The notes under the pieces: generated by a model
The model's database searches: none
Seen by the model: only the letters and a program-made list of their open reading frames with translations
What the model was told of the DNA's origin: nothing
Program-made: the position numbers and the translations under genes
Shown: positions 1-8,664 of the stretch, one piece after another
Position numbering within the stretch: the stretch's first letter is position 1
Layout: each line of letters starts with the position of its first letter
Source of the DNA: Paraburkholderia youngii
Lineage (GTDB): Bacteria > Pseudomonadota > Gammaproteobacteria > Burkholderiales > Burkholderiaceae
Direction of reading: 5' to 3'
NCBI RefSeq assembly: GCF_013366925.1
Contig: NZ_JAALDK010000001.1
Coordinates: forward strand, 937,089-1,001,088
Length of the DNA stretch: 64,000 nt

Positions 1-423
1 GGCCGCCTGCGTCTCGCGCGTGCCGAGCAGACTCAGCGCTTCCATCGGCACATAAGCGCCGCCGGACAGCACCAGTTCGATTGCCTTCAGCATCACGCTG
101 GCGGGCTGGCGCTTCGGCACGAAGCCGAGCGCGCCGGCCGCGAGCACCGCGCGCATCTCGTCGGGCGATTCCTCCGCGGACAGCACCACGACCGGCAGCG
201 CCGGATTCGCCTTCAGCAGCGATTCGAGCGACGTCGCGCCGCTCATCCCCGGCATATGCAGATCGACGATCGCCAGATCGTGATTGGCGTCGGGGCGCGC
301 GGCGGTCGCAAGGGTTTCCCAACTGTCGGCTTCGTCGAACTGGGCGTCGGGATCGAAGCCGCGCAGCATGCCTTTGACGCCTTGCCGGATCAGTTCATGG
401 TCGTCGGCTACAAGAAACTTCAT
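1..423 (-). CDS. NarL/FixJ-type response regulator, receiver domain (3' part outside window)
   Basis: The 141 codons visible encode the N-terminal receiver domain of a two-component response regulator. The start is ATG at 423. The acidic pair is at Asp7-Asp8, the phosphoacceptor is Asp54 in VDLHMPG, the switch Ser is Ser82 and the conserved Lys is Lys104 in FVPKRQP. The sequence after residue 125 enters the linker that precedes a LuxR-type helix-turn-helix in this family, but that output domain lies beyond base 1, so DNA binding is inferred. The partner kinase is not in the window. No target can be assigned. Confidence 0.85.
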   Translation of the reverse strand, partial: MKFLVADDHELIRQGVKGMLRGFDPDAQFDEADSWETLATAARPDANHDLAIVDLHMPGMSGATSLESLLKANPALPVVVLSAEESPDEMRAVLAAGALGFVPKRQPASVMLKAIELVLSGGAYVPMEALSLLGTRETQAA

Positions 424-859
424 GATGTCTCCGCGAGTCGAGCCAGTCCGTTGAGGGCTGCCGCCGATGCACATTCCGCCGTTGCGGGCTGCGCACTTGC
501 AGCGTAAATAACTGCGGTACTCATGACACACATCATGGCCGGTCTTCCGCGCTTCTTGGTCGATCCCAGGGACCCCGGACGGGCCGATCCGATTGCCGTT
601 CTCTCGTGCTGCGATTCGCATCCGGCATCGTTCCAGCTCGCCAGGGTCCCGCTCCCTTGCCGTGCCGCGCGCCGCTAGCAGGGCTGCGACGCGCATGGCC
701 GGCTGCCGGCATCGTTCGATGCGCTTCGTGATGTTAAGGCAGGTCTCCCGCGCATAGGTTCCGGCTTGCTACGTAGACGAGGCGTGCGCAGCTTTTTTGA
801 AGCGCTGGCGCGCGATCCGGGAGATTATGCCCACCGGATCGACACGGGTTCGCGCGCCG
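424..859. other. intergenic region without a supported gene
   Basis: This lies between the response regulator start and the end of the cytochrome bd operon, both on the minus strand. The short open frames here have no recognisable domain and no convincing ribosome binding site. It must hold the promoter of the response regulator, but I could not identify clear -35/-10 boxes or a T-run terminator for the bd operon. Confidence 0.5.
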
Positions 860-1057
860 CTATCTGACCGCAAACAGCGTCGCTTTCATCAGAAGCTTGA
901 AGGCGAAACCGAGCGACATCGCCGCGGCCACGCCGAAGCACCAGAGCGCGATGAACCAGAGCCAGCCCGGCAGCTTGCGGCCGGGCGCTGCCGCATTGGC
1001 AGTGGGAGCCGAAGCGCGGACACTCAGCTTTTCAGTGATAGTGATGTTGGTCGCCAT
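860..1057 (-). CDS. small single-pass membrane protein of the cytochrome bd operon (DUF2474-like)
   Basis: This 65-residue protein has one hydrophobic helix (about residues 31-57, GWLWFIALWCFG onward) and a basic C-terminus. It starts inside the end of cioB with a 26-base overlap, so translation is probably coupled. The layout matches the short DUF2474/CydX-like subunits encoded after bd-oxidase subunit II, which help assemble or stabilise the oxidase in the inner membrane. Its role here is inferred from position, size and the WLW...W...G helix pattern. The N-terminal 28 residues are polar and likely cytoplasmic. No other function is suggested. Confidence 0.7.
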   Translation of the reverse strand: MATNITITEKLSVRASAPTANAAAPGRKLPGWLWFIALWCFGVAAAMSLGFAFKLLMKATLFAVR

Positions 1058-2036
1058 GACGCACCTTACCTCGAAAGACCCAGTAACCCATCGTCGTATA
1101 GGCGACGATGATCGGCAGGATCACCGCCGCGCCGGCCAGCGTGAACGTCTGGCTCGTGCGTGGCGCGGCGGCTTCCCATAGCGTGAGGCTCGACGGAATC
1201 GCGTACGGCCACAGGCTCACCAGCAGCCCGAGATAGCCGAGCAGCACGAGCGCCAGCGCGAGCACGAACGGCGTGTTGTGGTGGCGCGCGCGCACCGCGC
1301 GATGCATGAAGAACGCGCAGATCGCGACGAGGAACGGCACCGGCAGCAGACGATAAAAGATCCCGTCATGGAACCAGCGTTGCGCGATGCCCGCATCCAT
1401 CAGCGGCGTCCACAGGCTCACGAGCGCGATGAAGCCGAGCAGCACCAGCGTCAGCGGCCAGACCACGCGATGCAGTCGGCGCTGCAGGTCGCCTTCGGTC
1501 TTCGCCACGAGCCAGCAGCAGCCGAGCAGCGCGTAGGTCGCGACGAGCCCGAGGCCCGTCAGCAGGCTGAACGGCGTGAGCCAGCCGAACGCGTCGCCGG
1601 CATACGCGCCATCAACGACCGGAATACCTTGCAGGAAAGCGCCGAGCACGATGCCCTGGAAAAACGTCGCACCCGCCGAGCCGCCGATGAACGCGAGGTC
1701 CCACAGATGCCTGGTGCGACGCGACTTCGCGCGGATCTCGAACGACACGCCGCGAAAGATCAGGCACACCAGCATGAACACGAGCGGCAGATAGAGCGCT
1801 GACAGCACGGTCGAGTAGACGACCGGAAACACCGCGAACAGCGCGGCGCCGCCGAGCACGAGCCAGGTTTCGTTGCCATCCCATACTGGCGCGACGGTGT
1901 TCATCATCAGGTCGCGTTCTTTCTCGTCCGGGAAGAACGGAAAGACGATGCCGATGCCGAGGTCGAAGCCGTCCAGCACGACGTACATGAAAAGGCCCAA
2001 CGCGATGATCGCGGCCCAAACGATGGTTACGTCCAT
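1032..2036 (-). CDS. cioB: cytochrome bd-type quinol oxidase subunit II
   Basis: This 334-residue integral membrane protein is subunit II of a cytochrome bd (cyanide-insensitive type) quinol oxidase, which passes electrons from quinol to oxygen in the inner membrane without pumping protons. It opens with the family hallmark VVLDGFDLGIG (residues 19-29), followed by APVWDGNETWLV (about 49-60), which is diagnostic of CydB/CioB. Several long hydrophobic segments follow. It lies 22 bases downstream of cioA and overlaps the small DUF2474-like gene, giving a three-gene operon. The His-rich tail (GDQHHYH) is a local oddity. Confidence 0.95.
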   Translation of the reverse strand: MDVTIVWAAIIALGLFMYVVLDGFDLGIGIVFPFFPDEKERDLMMNTVAPVWDGNETWLVLGGAALFAVFPVVYSTVLSALYLPLVFMLVCLIFRGVSFEIRAKSRRTRHLWDLAFIGGSAGATFFQGIVLGAFLQGIPVVDGAYAGDAFGWLTPFSLLTGLGLVATYALLGCCWLVAKTEGDLQRRLHRVVWPLTLVLLGFIALVSLWTPLMDAGIAQRWFHDGIFYRLLPVPFLVAICAFFMHRAVRARHHNTPFVLALALVLLGYLGLLVSLWPYAIPSSLTLWEAAAPRTSQTFTLAGAAVILPIIVAYTTMGYWVFRGKVRHGDQHHYH

Positions 2037-2058
2037 ATTCTTTCTCTCGTAGCGTGGG

Positions 2059-3471
2059 TTAGACGACGTCGATCATCCGATCGGCGGCGGACAGCGGGCG
2101 GCGCGCGGTCTGTGCGGGCGTCGGCTGCGGCGTGTCGTGCGGCTTGCCGCCAGGCAGTGCGGGACCCGAGCGCATCAGCTTCAGCATGTAGTAGATGCCG
2201 GTGCCGAACACGAGGAAGTAGACGGCCACGAACGTCATCAGCGACAGACCGACCTGCTGCGTGGTCAGCGGCGACACCGCCTGCGACGTGCGCATCACGC
2301 CGTAGACGACCCACGGCTGACGGCCCGCTTCGGTGGTGACCCAACCGGCCAGCAGCGTGATGAAGCCGCTCGGCCCCATCGCGACGCACAGCCGCTGGAA
2401 CCACTTCGCTTCGAATAGTCGCCCGCGACGGTGCAGCACCCAGGCCGCGATCGACATCGCGATCATCAGCACGCCGAGGCCGGCCATGATGCGGAAGCTC
2501 CAGAACACCACGGCCGAATCCGGCCGGTCCTGCGGCGGGAATTCCTTCAGCCCGCGGATTTCGCCGTCCCAGCTATGCGTGAGGATCAGGCTGCCGAGGT
2601 GCGGGATCGACACCGCGTAGTGCGTGGTTTCGGCCTTCATGTCGGGGATGCCGAACAGGTTCAGCGCGGTGCCGCCTTTTTCGGTGTCCCAGATGCCTTC
2701 GATCGCCGCGATCTTCGCCGGCTGATATTCGCGCGTGTTCAGGCCATGCTGATCGCCGACGAATGCCTGGATCGGCGTCAGAATCAGCAGCAGCCACAGC
2801 GCCATCGAGAACATCTTCTTGACGGCGGGATCGCGTCGGCCGCGCAGCAGATGCCACGCGCCGACCGCCGCGACCACCAGCCCCGCGACGATGAACGCCG
2901 CCAGCGCCATATGCGCGAGCCGGTACGGGAACGACGGATTGAAGATGATCTTGAACCAGTCGAGCGGCACGACATGGCCGTCGACGACCTCGAAGCCCCG
3001 CGGCGTCTGCATCCAGCTATTGGACGCGAGAATCCAGAAGGTCGAGATCAGCGTGCCGATCGCGACCATCAGCGTCGCGCCGAAGTGCGCGCGCGGACTC
3101 ACGCGCTGCCAGCCGAACAGCATGATGCCGAGGAAGCCCGCTTCGAGAAAGAATGCGGTCATCACCTCGTACATCAGCAGCGGACCGGTGATGGGCCCGG
3201 CGAAACTCGAGAAGCCGGACCAGTTGGTGCCGAACTGATAGGCCATCACGACACCGGAGACGACGCCCATGCCGAAGGCCACTGCGAAGATCTTCGACCA
3301 GAACAGACAAAGATCTTTGTAGTAGGCCTTGCCGGTTTTCAGCCAACGCCATTCGAGAACCGCAATGAAGCTGGCGAGACCGATGCTGAGCGCGGGGAAA
3401 ACGATGTGAAAAGAAACCGTGAACGCGAATTGAATGCGCGCGAGATCGAATGCCGATAGTGCCGAGTTCAT
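2059..3471 (-). CDS. cioA: cytochrome bd-type quinol oxidase subunit I
   Basis: This 470-residue subunit I carries the haem and quinol sites. Haem ligands align with the E. coli pattern: His22 in FTVSFHIVFPALS, Glu102 and Glu110 in LLMYEVMTAFFLEAG, and His187 in YRLAHMAL. The quinol-oxidase signature GWVTTEAGRQPWVVYG is near the C-terminal third. The protein is about 50 residues shorter than E. coli CydA, consistent with the short Q-loop of the cyanide-insensitive (CIO) branch, hence the cio name. It is the first gene of the operon, with a candidate promoter about 100 bases upstream. Expression is probably oxygen- or stress-dependent, but no clear Fnr/Anr box was found. Confidence 0.95.
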   Translation of the reverse strand: MNSALSAFDLARIQFAFTVSFHIVFPALSIGLASFIAVLEWRWLKTGKAYYKDLCLFWSKIFAVAFGMGVVSGVVMAYQFGTNWSGFSSFAGPITGPLLMYEVMTAFFLEAGFLGIMLFGWQRVSPRAHFGATLMVAIGTLISTFWILASNSWMQTPRGFEVVDGHVVPLDWFKIIFNPSFPYRLAHMALAAFIVAGLVVAAVGAWHLLRGRRDPAVKKMFSMALWLLLILTPIQAFVGDQHGLNTREYQPAKIAAIEGIWDTEKGGTALNLFGIPDMKAETTHYAVSIPHLGSLILTHSWDGEIRGLKEFPPQDRPDSAVVFWSFRIMAGLGVLMIAMSIAAWVLHRRGRLFEAKWFQRLCVAMGPSGFITLLAGWVTTEAGRQPWVVYGVMRTSQAVSPLTTQQVGLSLMTFVAVYFLVFGTGIYYMLKLMRSGPALPGGKPHDTPQPTPAQTARRPLSAADRMIDVV

Positions 3472-4001
3472 GATCCTGTTGTGCGTGATGGCCGCGTGAG
3501 CGGAATTACGCGCATCGACCGATATCGGTGCGCACTGCGCGGGGCAGATGGCGCAAGAGTAGGGGATCGAAACAAAATGTGTTGCAATGCGCTGTGCGTC
3601 AAAAAACCGCCTTGTTTTATGCGAAATACGCTAATTGATGAGGCAAGCCGTTGATGAGTCTCGAGTTTCCTTTGGCGGCCGATGCATGGCCGCATGTGCG
3701 TCGTTGCGGGTGCTGCGTCAATCGACCGCGCTGCAGCAATGCTTCTCGCGCGGCCTTGCGCGACAAGGTCGAGAGCGGTGCCCGTCGTCAGCCGACAATC
3801 GATCCATCCAAACCGACTTCGTCGGCTCGCGCGCTAGTCAGGCGATTTTTTTGTCTCTACGATTCGGCCGTTTCCGTAGTTCGGTTATCCATTGCCGTAT
3901 TCGCACGGCGTTCTGTCATGCGTCGCGCGCATGCTTCGTGAGCAGCTTCCGCTTCATCCACCTGCCGGCGACGGCAGACTTCATCGAAAAGGAGTCAGCA
4001 G
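3472..4001. other. divergent intergenic region between cioA and the hydrolase gene
   Basis: This 530-base spacer has an AT-richer stretch (about 3565-3640) that stands out from the high-GC surroundings and looks like promoter DNA for cioA. The open frames inside lack domains and ribosome binding sites. The hydrolase promoter must also be here. The only clear hydrolase signal is the AAGGAG ribosome binding site at about 3989-3994. Confidence 0.5.
3574..3602 (-). promoter_or_regulatory. candidate sigma-70 promoter of the cio operon
   Basis: Read on the minus strand there is TTGACG (3602-3597), a 17-base spacer, and CATTTT (3579-3574). The -35 matches consensus in five of six positions and the -10 in four. 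Transcription would start about 95 bases upstream of the cioA ATG. This is prediction from sequence only. Confidence 0.35.
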
Positions 4002-4823
4002 ATGAGCACGATCAGGACGAAAGACGGTACTTCGATTTTCTACAAGGACTGGGGCAAGGGTCGCCCGGTCGTGTTTTCGCACGGCTGGCCGCTGACCGCC
4101 GATGCGTGGGATGCGCAGATGCTGTTTCTCGGCAGCAAGGGCTTTCGCGTGATCGCGCATGACCGGCGCGGCCACGGCCGCTCGGAGCAGCCGTGGGACG
4201 GCAACGAGATGGACACCTACGCCGATGACCTCGCCGCACTGATCGAACATCTCGATTTGCAGGACGCGACGCTAGTCGGCCATTCGACGGGCGGCGGCGA
4301 AGTCGCGCATTACATCGGCCGGCACGGCACGGGGCGTGTCGCGAAGGCCGTGCTGATCGGTGCGGTGCCGCCGCTGATGCTGAAGACCGCCGATAATCCG
4401 CTCGGCCTGCCGATCGATGTGTTCGACGGCATCCGCAAGGGCGTCCTCGACGATCGCTCGCAGTTCTTCAAGGATCTGGCCGTGCCGTTCTATGGCTACA
4501 ACCGCGAGGGCGCGAAGGTGTCGCAGGGCGTGATCGATTCGTTCTGGCGCCAAGGCATGGCCGGCTCGATCAAGGGGCTGTACGACTGCATCAAGCAGTT
4601 CTCCGAAGTCGACTACACCGAAGATCTGAAGAAGATCGACGTGCCGACCCTGGTGCTGCACGGCGACGACGACCAGATCGTGCCGATCGACGCGGCCGGC
4701 CGACGCACCGCGGAGATCGTCAAGAACGCGACGTTGAAGGTCTATGCGGGCGGCCAGCACGGCATGTGCACCGTGGAGGCCGACAAGGTCAATGCCGACC
4801 TGCTCGAATTCATCGGCGCTTGA
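4002..4823 (+). CDS. alpha/beta hydrolase (non-haem chloroperoxidase / arylesterase family)
   Basis: This 273-residue cytoplasmic hydrolase has the full alpha/beta-hydrolase pattern: the oxyanion-hole motif HGWPL at 27-31, RRGHGRS at 55-61, and the nucleophile elbow GHSTGGG with Ser95. The acid Asp lies in the [10 protein letters not shown] loop and the His in GGQHGM near the C-terminus. The overall sequence fits the cofactor-free haloperoxidase/esterase group, which shows esterase or perhydrolase activity. Such enzymes are often annotated chloroperoxidase, but halogenation is usually a side reaction. AAGGAG lies seven bases before the ATG. It stands alone between divergent and unrelated genes, so the substrate is unknown. 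Confidence 0.88.
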   Translation: MSTIRTKDGTSIFYKDWGKGRPVVFSHGWPLTADAWDAQMLFLGSKGFRVIAHDRRGHGRSEQPWDGNEMDTYADDLAALIEHLDLQDATLVGHSTGGGEVAHYIGRHGTGRVAKAVLIGAVPPLMLKTADNPLGLPIDVFDGIRKGVLDDRSQFFKDLAVPFYGYNREGAKVSQGVIDSFWRQGMAGSIKGLYDCIKQFSEVDYTEDLKKIDVPTLVLHGDDDQIVPIDAAGRRTAEIVKNATLKVYAGGQHGMCTVEADKVNADLLEFIGA

Positions 4824-5187
4824 GCGATCAGAAACGCGCAATGAAGTGATTTGGTGATTGCGGGGCGGCGCACAGCCGCCGCTCGCGCCGGATGCCAGGC
4901 GACCGCGGGCGTCAGGCGAATCCACTTCTCGAACAAAAAAGCAGTTTGAGTTATACGATGTCACATGAACGCGATATTCGTATGTCTTTGTTTTTTAAGA
5001 TACTAGGAAACTGGCCCCGTGCGGTTTAAGGGTAAATGCGGAGTTGAAATCTGCTGGTTCATCGTCGATAGTACGTTATCGTACAACTTGAGTGGGTTAT
5101 GCGACGCGCACAGCGCGACCCGCCGGCCGCTCAAACCTCTGTCTGTTCTCTGTAGACCTCGCGCGCGGCGCAGTTAAAGGAACCCCT
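4824..5187. other. intergenic region upstream of the uronate dehydrogenase gene
   Basis: This 364-base spacer contains the operator/promoter at about 5069-5087. It also has a weaker copy of the same motif at 4951-4966 (TTATACGATGTCACAT, 12 of the 15 fixed consensus positions). The GC-rich inverted sequence around 4862-4885 lacks a T-run. No gene is supported. Confidence 0.5.
5069..5087 (+). promoter_or_regulatory. GntR-type operator overlapping the -10 of the udh-MFS operon
   Basis: The palindrome GTACG-TTAT-CGTAC lies at 5071-5084. Read on the plus strand, the 16-mer 5069-5084 aligns to the cluster motif TTGTACGAYGACNTAT at 10 of 15 positions. Its last three bases begin the -10-like TACAAC at 5082-5087. 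Read on the minus strand the match is better (TTGTACGATAACGTAC, 5086-5071). Repression of udh by the cluster GntR protein is inferred. Confidence 0.55.
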
Positions 5188-5985
5188 ATGAAGAAGATTG
5201 CCCTGAGTGGCGCCGGCGGCCAGCTCGGCTCCGTGGTACGTGCTGAATTCGTCGCGCGCGGCGTGCCGTTGCGCTCGGCCGCTGGCTCGAAAGTGCTGAC
5301 GCCGCTCGTCGAAGGCGAAGACGTGATGAACGGCGACCTGCGCGATCCGGCGGTCGTCGACCGTCTGCTCAACGGCGTGGACGTGCTGATCCATTTTGCC
5401 GGCACGAGCGTCGAGCGTCCGCTGCCCGAGATCATCGAGAACAACCTGCGCGGCCTCGTCGAAGTCTACGAAGGCGCGCGCCGCAACGGCGTGAAGCGCA
5501 TCGTGTTCGCGAGCTCGAACCACGCGATCGGCATGTATCCGGTCACCGAGCATCTGAGCCTCGACTGCGAACTGCGCCCGGACGGCTTCTATGGTCTGTC
5601 GAAGGTGTGGGGCGAAGCGCTCGCGCGCATGTACTGGGATAAGCACGGCATCGAAAGCGTGTGCGTGCGCATCGGCAGCTGCCTCGAGCGTCCGACCGAG
5701 CAGCGTCACCTGAGCACCTGGTTCGGCCACAAGGACCTGATGCATTTTCTCGATCGCTGCATCGAAGCGGAAGAGGTCGGCTTCATGACCATCTGGGGCG
5801 TGTCGGCCAATACGCGCAGCTGGTGGGACAACAGCGTCGGCGCCGCGCGTCTCGGCTACGAGCCGAAGCAGAACGCCGAAGACTACGCCGAAGACATCCT
5901 GTCGCGCCCGAATCCGCTCGATGAACTGGGCCAGCGCTTCCAGGGCGGCGGCTTCGTCGGCATCGACTATTCGCGCAAGGACTAA
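5188..5985 (+). CDS. udh: uronate dehydrogenase (NAD-dependent, first copy)
   Basis: This 265-residue short-chain-dehydrogenase/epimerase-fold enzyme oxidises galacturonate or glucuronate at C1 to the aldarolactone with NAD. It shows the Rossmann motif GAGGQLG (residues 8-14), the catalytic Tyr135-x3-Lys139 in YGLSK, and the substrate-site run FASSNHAIG (107-115) typical of bacterial Udh. The chosen start ATG at 5188 follows AAAGGA; an upstream in-frame start would add an unrelated Arg-rich leader. The MFS gene follows 45 bases later in the same direction. A second Udh lies at 18120. They diverge clearly in sequence, so they may prefer different uronates. Confidence 0.85.
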   Translation: MKKIALSGAGGQLGSVVRAEFVARGVPLRSAAGSKVLTPLVEGEDVMNGDLRDPAVVDRLLNGVDVLIHFAGTSVERPLPEIIENNLRGLVEVYEGARRNGVKRIVFASSNHAIGMYPVTEHLSLDCELRPDGFYGLSKVWGEALARMYWDKHGIESVCVRIGSCLERPTEQRHLSTWFGHKDLMHFLDRCIEAEEVGFMTIWGVSANTRSWWDNSVGAARLGYEPKQNAEDYAEDILSRPNPLDELGQRFQGGGFVGIDYSRKD

Positions 5986-6030
5986 GTCCCGGGCAGTTCG
6001 ACGGGCAATGCATCACGAGGAGATGGAGTA

Positions 6031-7329
6031 GTGAAGATCAAGGGTATTCGCTGGTGGATGGTCGCGCTGGTCGCGGCCGGCCTGATCATCAATTACCTGG
6101 CGCGCAACACGTTGTCGGTCGCGGCACCGACGATGATGAAGGAGCTCGACATCACGACCGAGCAGTACGCGCATGTGGTCGTGGCGTGGCAGCTCTGCTA
6201 TGCGTTCATGCAGCCGGTCGCCGGTTTCGTGCTCGACACGATCGGCACCAAGATCGGCTTCGCGGTGTTCGCGCTGGCGTGGTCGGTGGCTTGCGCGGCG
6301 GCGGCATGGGCGACGGGCTGGCGTAGCCTCGCGGTGTTCCGCGGTCTCCTCGGACTCGCCGAATCGGCGGGTATTCCGGCTGGCGTGAAGGCGACGAGCG
6401 AGTGGTTCCCGGCGAAGGAGCGTTCGGTTGCGATCGGCTGGTTCAATATCGGCTCGTCGATCGGCGCGCTGCTCGCGCCGCCGCTCGTCGTGTGGGCGCT
6501 GTTTCACGGCCGCTGGGAACTTGCGTTCGTGATCGTCGGCGTCGCGGGCATCGTGTGGAGCTTGCTGTGGATCATCGTCTACAAGCATCCGCGCAACCAG
6601 AAGCTGCTGGGCAACGCCGAGCGCGACTACATTCTGAGCGGCCAGGAAGCGAAGCATCACGATGACATCAACACGCCGAAGCGCAACTGGCGCGCGATGC
6701 TGGTGAGCCGCGATTTCTGGGCGATCGGTATTCCTCGGATTCTGTCCGAGCCGGCCTGGCAAACGTTCAACGCGTGGATTCCGCTGTACATGATGACCGA
6801 GCGTCACATGAACCTGAAGGAAGTCGCGATGTTCGCGTGGATGCCGTTCCTCGCCGCCGATATCGGCTGCGTGCTCGGCGGTTATCTGAGCCCGCTGTTT
6901 CACAAGTACGCAAAAGTGTCGCTGTTCACTTCGCGCAAGATGGTGTTCGTGGTCGGTGCGCTGTTCATGATCGGGCCGGCGTGCGTCGGTCTCGTCGAGA
7001 GCCCGTACATGGCGGTGGCGCTGCTGTGCGTCGGTGGCTTTGCGCACCAGACGCTGTCGGGCGCACTGTACGCGATCACGTCGGATATGTTCGGCAAGCA
7101 CGAAGTCGCGACCGCGACGGGCATGGGCGGCATGGCGGGGTATCTGGGCGCTGCCGCGTTCACCGCGTTGTTCGGTGTGCTCGTCACGCAGATCGGCTAT
7201 AGCCCGCTGTTCGTCGTGCTGGCGGTGTTCGATCTGATTGCCGCGGTCGTGGTGTGTCTGATGGCCAGGAGTTCGGAGAAGATGCCGGAGCCGCAGTGGG
7301 TGTCGTCCGATGCGGTGGCGGCGAAGTAA
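6031..7329 (+). CDS. MFS transporter, hexuronate/aldarate (anion:cation symporter) type
   Basis: This 432-residue carrier has twelve predicted membrane helices and belongs to the anion:cation symporter branch of the major facilitator superfamily (GudP/ExuT/GarP-like). The characteristic loop pattern GLAESAGIPAGVKATSEWFPAKERS spans helices 4-5 (shown here by key residues G-E-S-G-P-WFP-ER). It probably imports hexuronate or aldarate with protons. The start is GTG at 6031, preceded by GAGGAG. It is in an apparent operon with udh and ends at a strong terminator. Substrate assignment is inferred from the neighbours. Confidence 0.8.
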   Translation: MKIKGIRWWMVALVAAGLIINYLARNTLSVAAPTMMKELDITTEQYAHVVVAWQLCYAFMQPVAGFVLDTIGTKIGFAVFALAWSVACAAAAWATGWRSLAVFRGLLGLAESAGIPAGVKATSEWFPAKERSVAIGWFNIGSSIGALLAPPLVVWALFHGRWELAFVIVGVAGIVWSLLWIIVYKHPRNQKLLGNAERDYILSGQEAKHHDDINTPKRNWRAMLVSRDFWAIGIPRILSEPAWQTFNAWIPLYMMTERHMNLKEVAMFAWMPFLAADIGCVLGGYLSPLFHKYAKVSLFTSRKMVFVVGALFMIGPACVGLVESPYMAVALLCVGGFAHQTLSGALYAITSDMFGKHEVATATGMGGMAGYLGAAAFTALFGVLVTQIGYSPLFVVLAVFDLIAAVVVCLMARSSEKMPEPQWVSSDAVAAK

Positions 7330-7370
7330 GGCGAAGTGGGGTCGGCTTGTGTGGGCCGATCCGGCGAAAG

Positions 7371-7404
7371 AAACGGCGCTCATGAGGTGGGCGCCGTTTT
7401 TTTT
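7371..7404 (+). terminator. rho-independent terminator of the udh-MFS operon
   Basis: A perfect 9-bp stem, AAACGGCGC / GCGCCGTTT (7371-7379 and 7391-7399), has an 11-base loop and is followed by an uninterrupted T run to 7404. It lies 41 bases after the MFS stop codon. Confidence 0.9.
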
Positions 7405-7530
7405 GGTCGGTTGTGCGGCCGTTTTCGAGTTGGCGATGTCGCGCCGTGAGTGTTGCAGCCGACAAGCAGACTAGTCGCCCAGTAGACGGTTTTAATTCTT
7501 CTTAGAAGGATGCGGGAGCACCGGGACAAA

Positions 7531-7821
7531 CTACTCGATGAGAAGCCTCTTTAATTCGTCAAGAAATGAGGCGGTCGTGTAGCCCCATAGTTTGGGAGAA
7601 AAATCTTGACCATAGGCATCTTTGAACGCTGAGTCCAAATCGTCCCGGTGTTCGCCCATAAATGAATTGATTTCATGAACCATCTCGAGGTGGCTCTCGC
7701 GTGGGCAGTCGCTCTTGTAGCAAGCGATGATATCGGGAATCGTATCTCCCCATATATCGAAATCCTCATTCAGGTATACGCCAAACAGCTGATACATTTT
7801 GGGGTAGCGAGTTGACAGCAT
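7531..7821 (-). CDS. CdiI-type immunity protein for the adjacent RNase A-like toxin
   Basis: This 96-residue acidic protein matches the CdiI_2-type immunity pattern: YPKMYQLFGVYLNEDFDIWG near the N-terminus, an acidic helical middle, and a C-terminal hydrophobic SFLDELKRLL. Such proteins bind and block the nuclease domain of a cognate toxin in the cytoplasm of the producing cell. It starts nine bases after the toxin stop codon, with GAGAGAA as ribosome binding site, so the two genes form a toxin-immunity operon. Its DNA is noticeably AT-richer than the flanking catabolic genes, consistent with horizontal acquisition. Specificity for the neighbouring toxin is inferred. Confidence 0.8.
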   Translation of the reverse strand: MLSTRYPKMYQLFGVYLNEDFDIWGDTIPDIIACYKSDCPRESHLEMVHEINSFMGEHRDDLDSAFKDAYGQDFSPKLWGYTTASFLDELKRLLIE

Positions 7822-7830
7822 AAATTCTCT

Positions 7831-8664
7831 CTATTTAATGTAAGCAGTGACGATATAGTATGGCATTCCGTTGTAGGTTTGATATTTCAGAACGACTACA
7901 ACCTCATTCATGGGCGTCAGTTTTCCTGTCTCCCTCGTTATGCCATAGCCGACGTTACCCGCCACGCGCCGCGTCAGAGCGAGAGGGCCGCCTCTGCCCG
8001 AAGACTGCGCCCATTCCCGAATGATGGTCGCATTGGCGCGCATGACTTCTGAGATGGCCGATTCGGCCCGCTCAAGGTTTGTGAACGACGAAACCTTCTC
8101 TCGACGCGGCTCGCGGTTGAGTCTTTCTCGCAACTGCGCTTCGGTCCGTCCGACATGCTTCAAGAGCGTGTGTCCGCCAATCCCGCTCCCTGCTTTCGCT
8201 TCGTGCATGTCCAGACTGATCCGGCCCATCGCGATACGCGAAGCCCGTATAGCCTTGATCGAACTAGCAAAGCCAAACGGCACGACCATATCGAGCCACA
8301 AACCGATATTGTTCGCCATATCGGGACTGGCCTTCATCGCTTCCGCGAGTTTCGTCGTGCCCTGTTGAGTTAGCGTCGCCGTATCTCGCGCCGTCCAGAT
8401 CTGACGCAAGCCAGCGGCCGCCGTATCCGAGCCATGTACGCCGAACACAACGCATCCAGCCTTGCTCGCCATGGTCGGTTCAGGCATCACACACAGCGCG
8501 CCGGCCCCGACCATTTCCAGCAAACCGCCGACAAGTTGCAATCCGCCCCATAACCGGTTGGAAAGCATTTCGCTGTGGCTGATCGATTGGCGGGTCAGCA
8601 CCGCCGCCAGTTGCGGCGCACTCAGCACGACACGCACGCCGTCTCCATCTTGTTCGCGCGACAT
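7831..8664 (-). CDS. polymorphic toxin with C-terminal bacterial RNase A-like domain
   Basis: In this 277-residue protein the last ~115 residues fit the CdiA-CT RNase A family: GGHTLLKHVGRTEAQLRERL (His165, Arg179/181) and the C-terminal TAY (Thr273, Tyr275), the positions that form the active site in the Yersinia CdiA-CT ribonuclease. The N-terminal ~160 residues are a glycine-rich, hydrophobic pre-toxin region (RLWGGLQLVGGLLEM; GLWLDMVVPFGFA) seen in small antibacterial effectors. It has no CdiA haemagglutinin repeats, PAAR or Rhs core. ATG at 8664 is chosen because GAGGAA precedes it by six bases; an upstream frame extends further without a site. Delivery by a secretion system encoded elsewhere is inferred. 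The expected activity is degradation of target-cell RNA. Confidence 0.8.
   Translation of the reverse strand: MSREQDGDGVRVVLSAPQLAAVLTRQSISHSEMLSNRLWGGLQLVGGLLEMVGAGALCVMPEPTMASKAGCVVFGVHGSDTAAAGLRQIWTARDTATLTQQGTTKLAEAMKASPDMANNIGLWLDMVVPFGFASSIKAIRASRIAMGRISLDMHEAKAGSGIGGHTLLKHVGRTEAQLRERLNREPRREKVSSFTNLERAESAISEVMRANATIIREWAQSSGRGGPLALTRRVAGNVGYGITRETGKLTPMNEVVVVLKYQTYNGMPYYIVTAYIK

Noticed and set aside
3630..3660. Possible Fnr/Anr box (TTGAT...) upstream of cioA
   Set aside because: Only one half-site (TTGAT) is present; the second half does not match ATCAA at the required spacing.
4862..4885. GC-rich hairpin after the hydrolase gene
   Set aside because: It is not followed by a T run and the stem is short, so I do not call a terminator.
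6013..7383. Long minus-strand open frame antisense to the MFS gene (456 codons)
   Set aside because: It is rich in Arg, His and Asp with no domain, which is expected from the GC-rich codon pattern of the real gene on the other strand.
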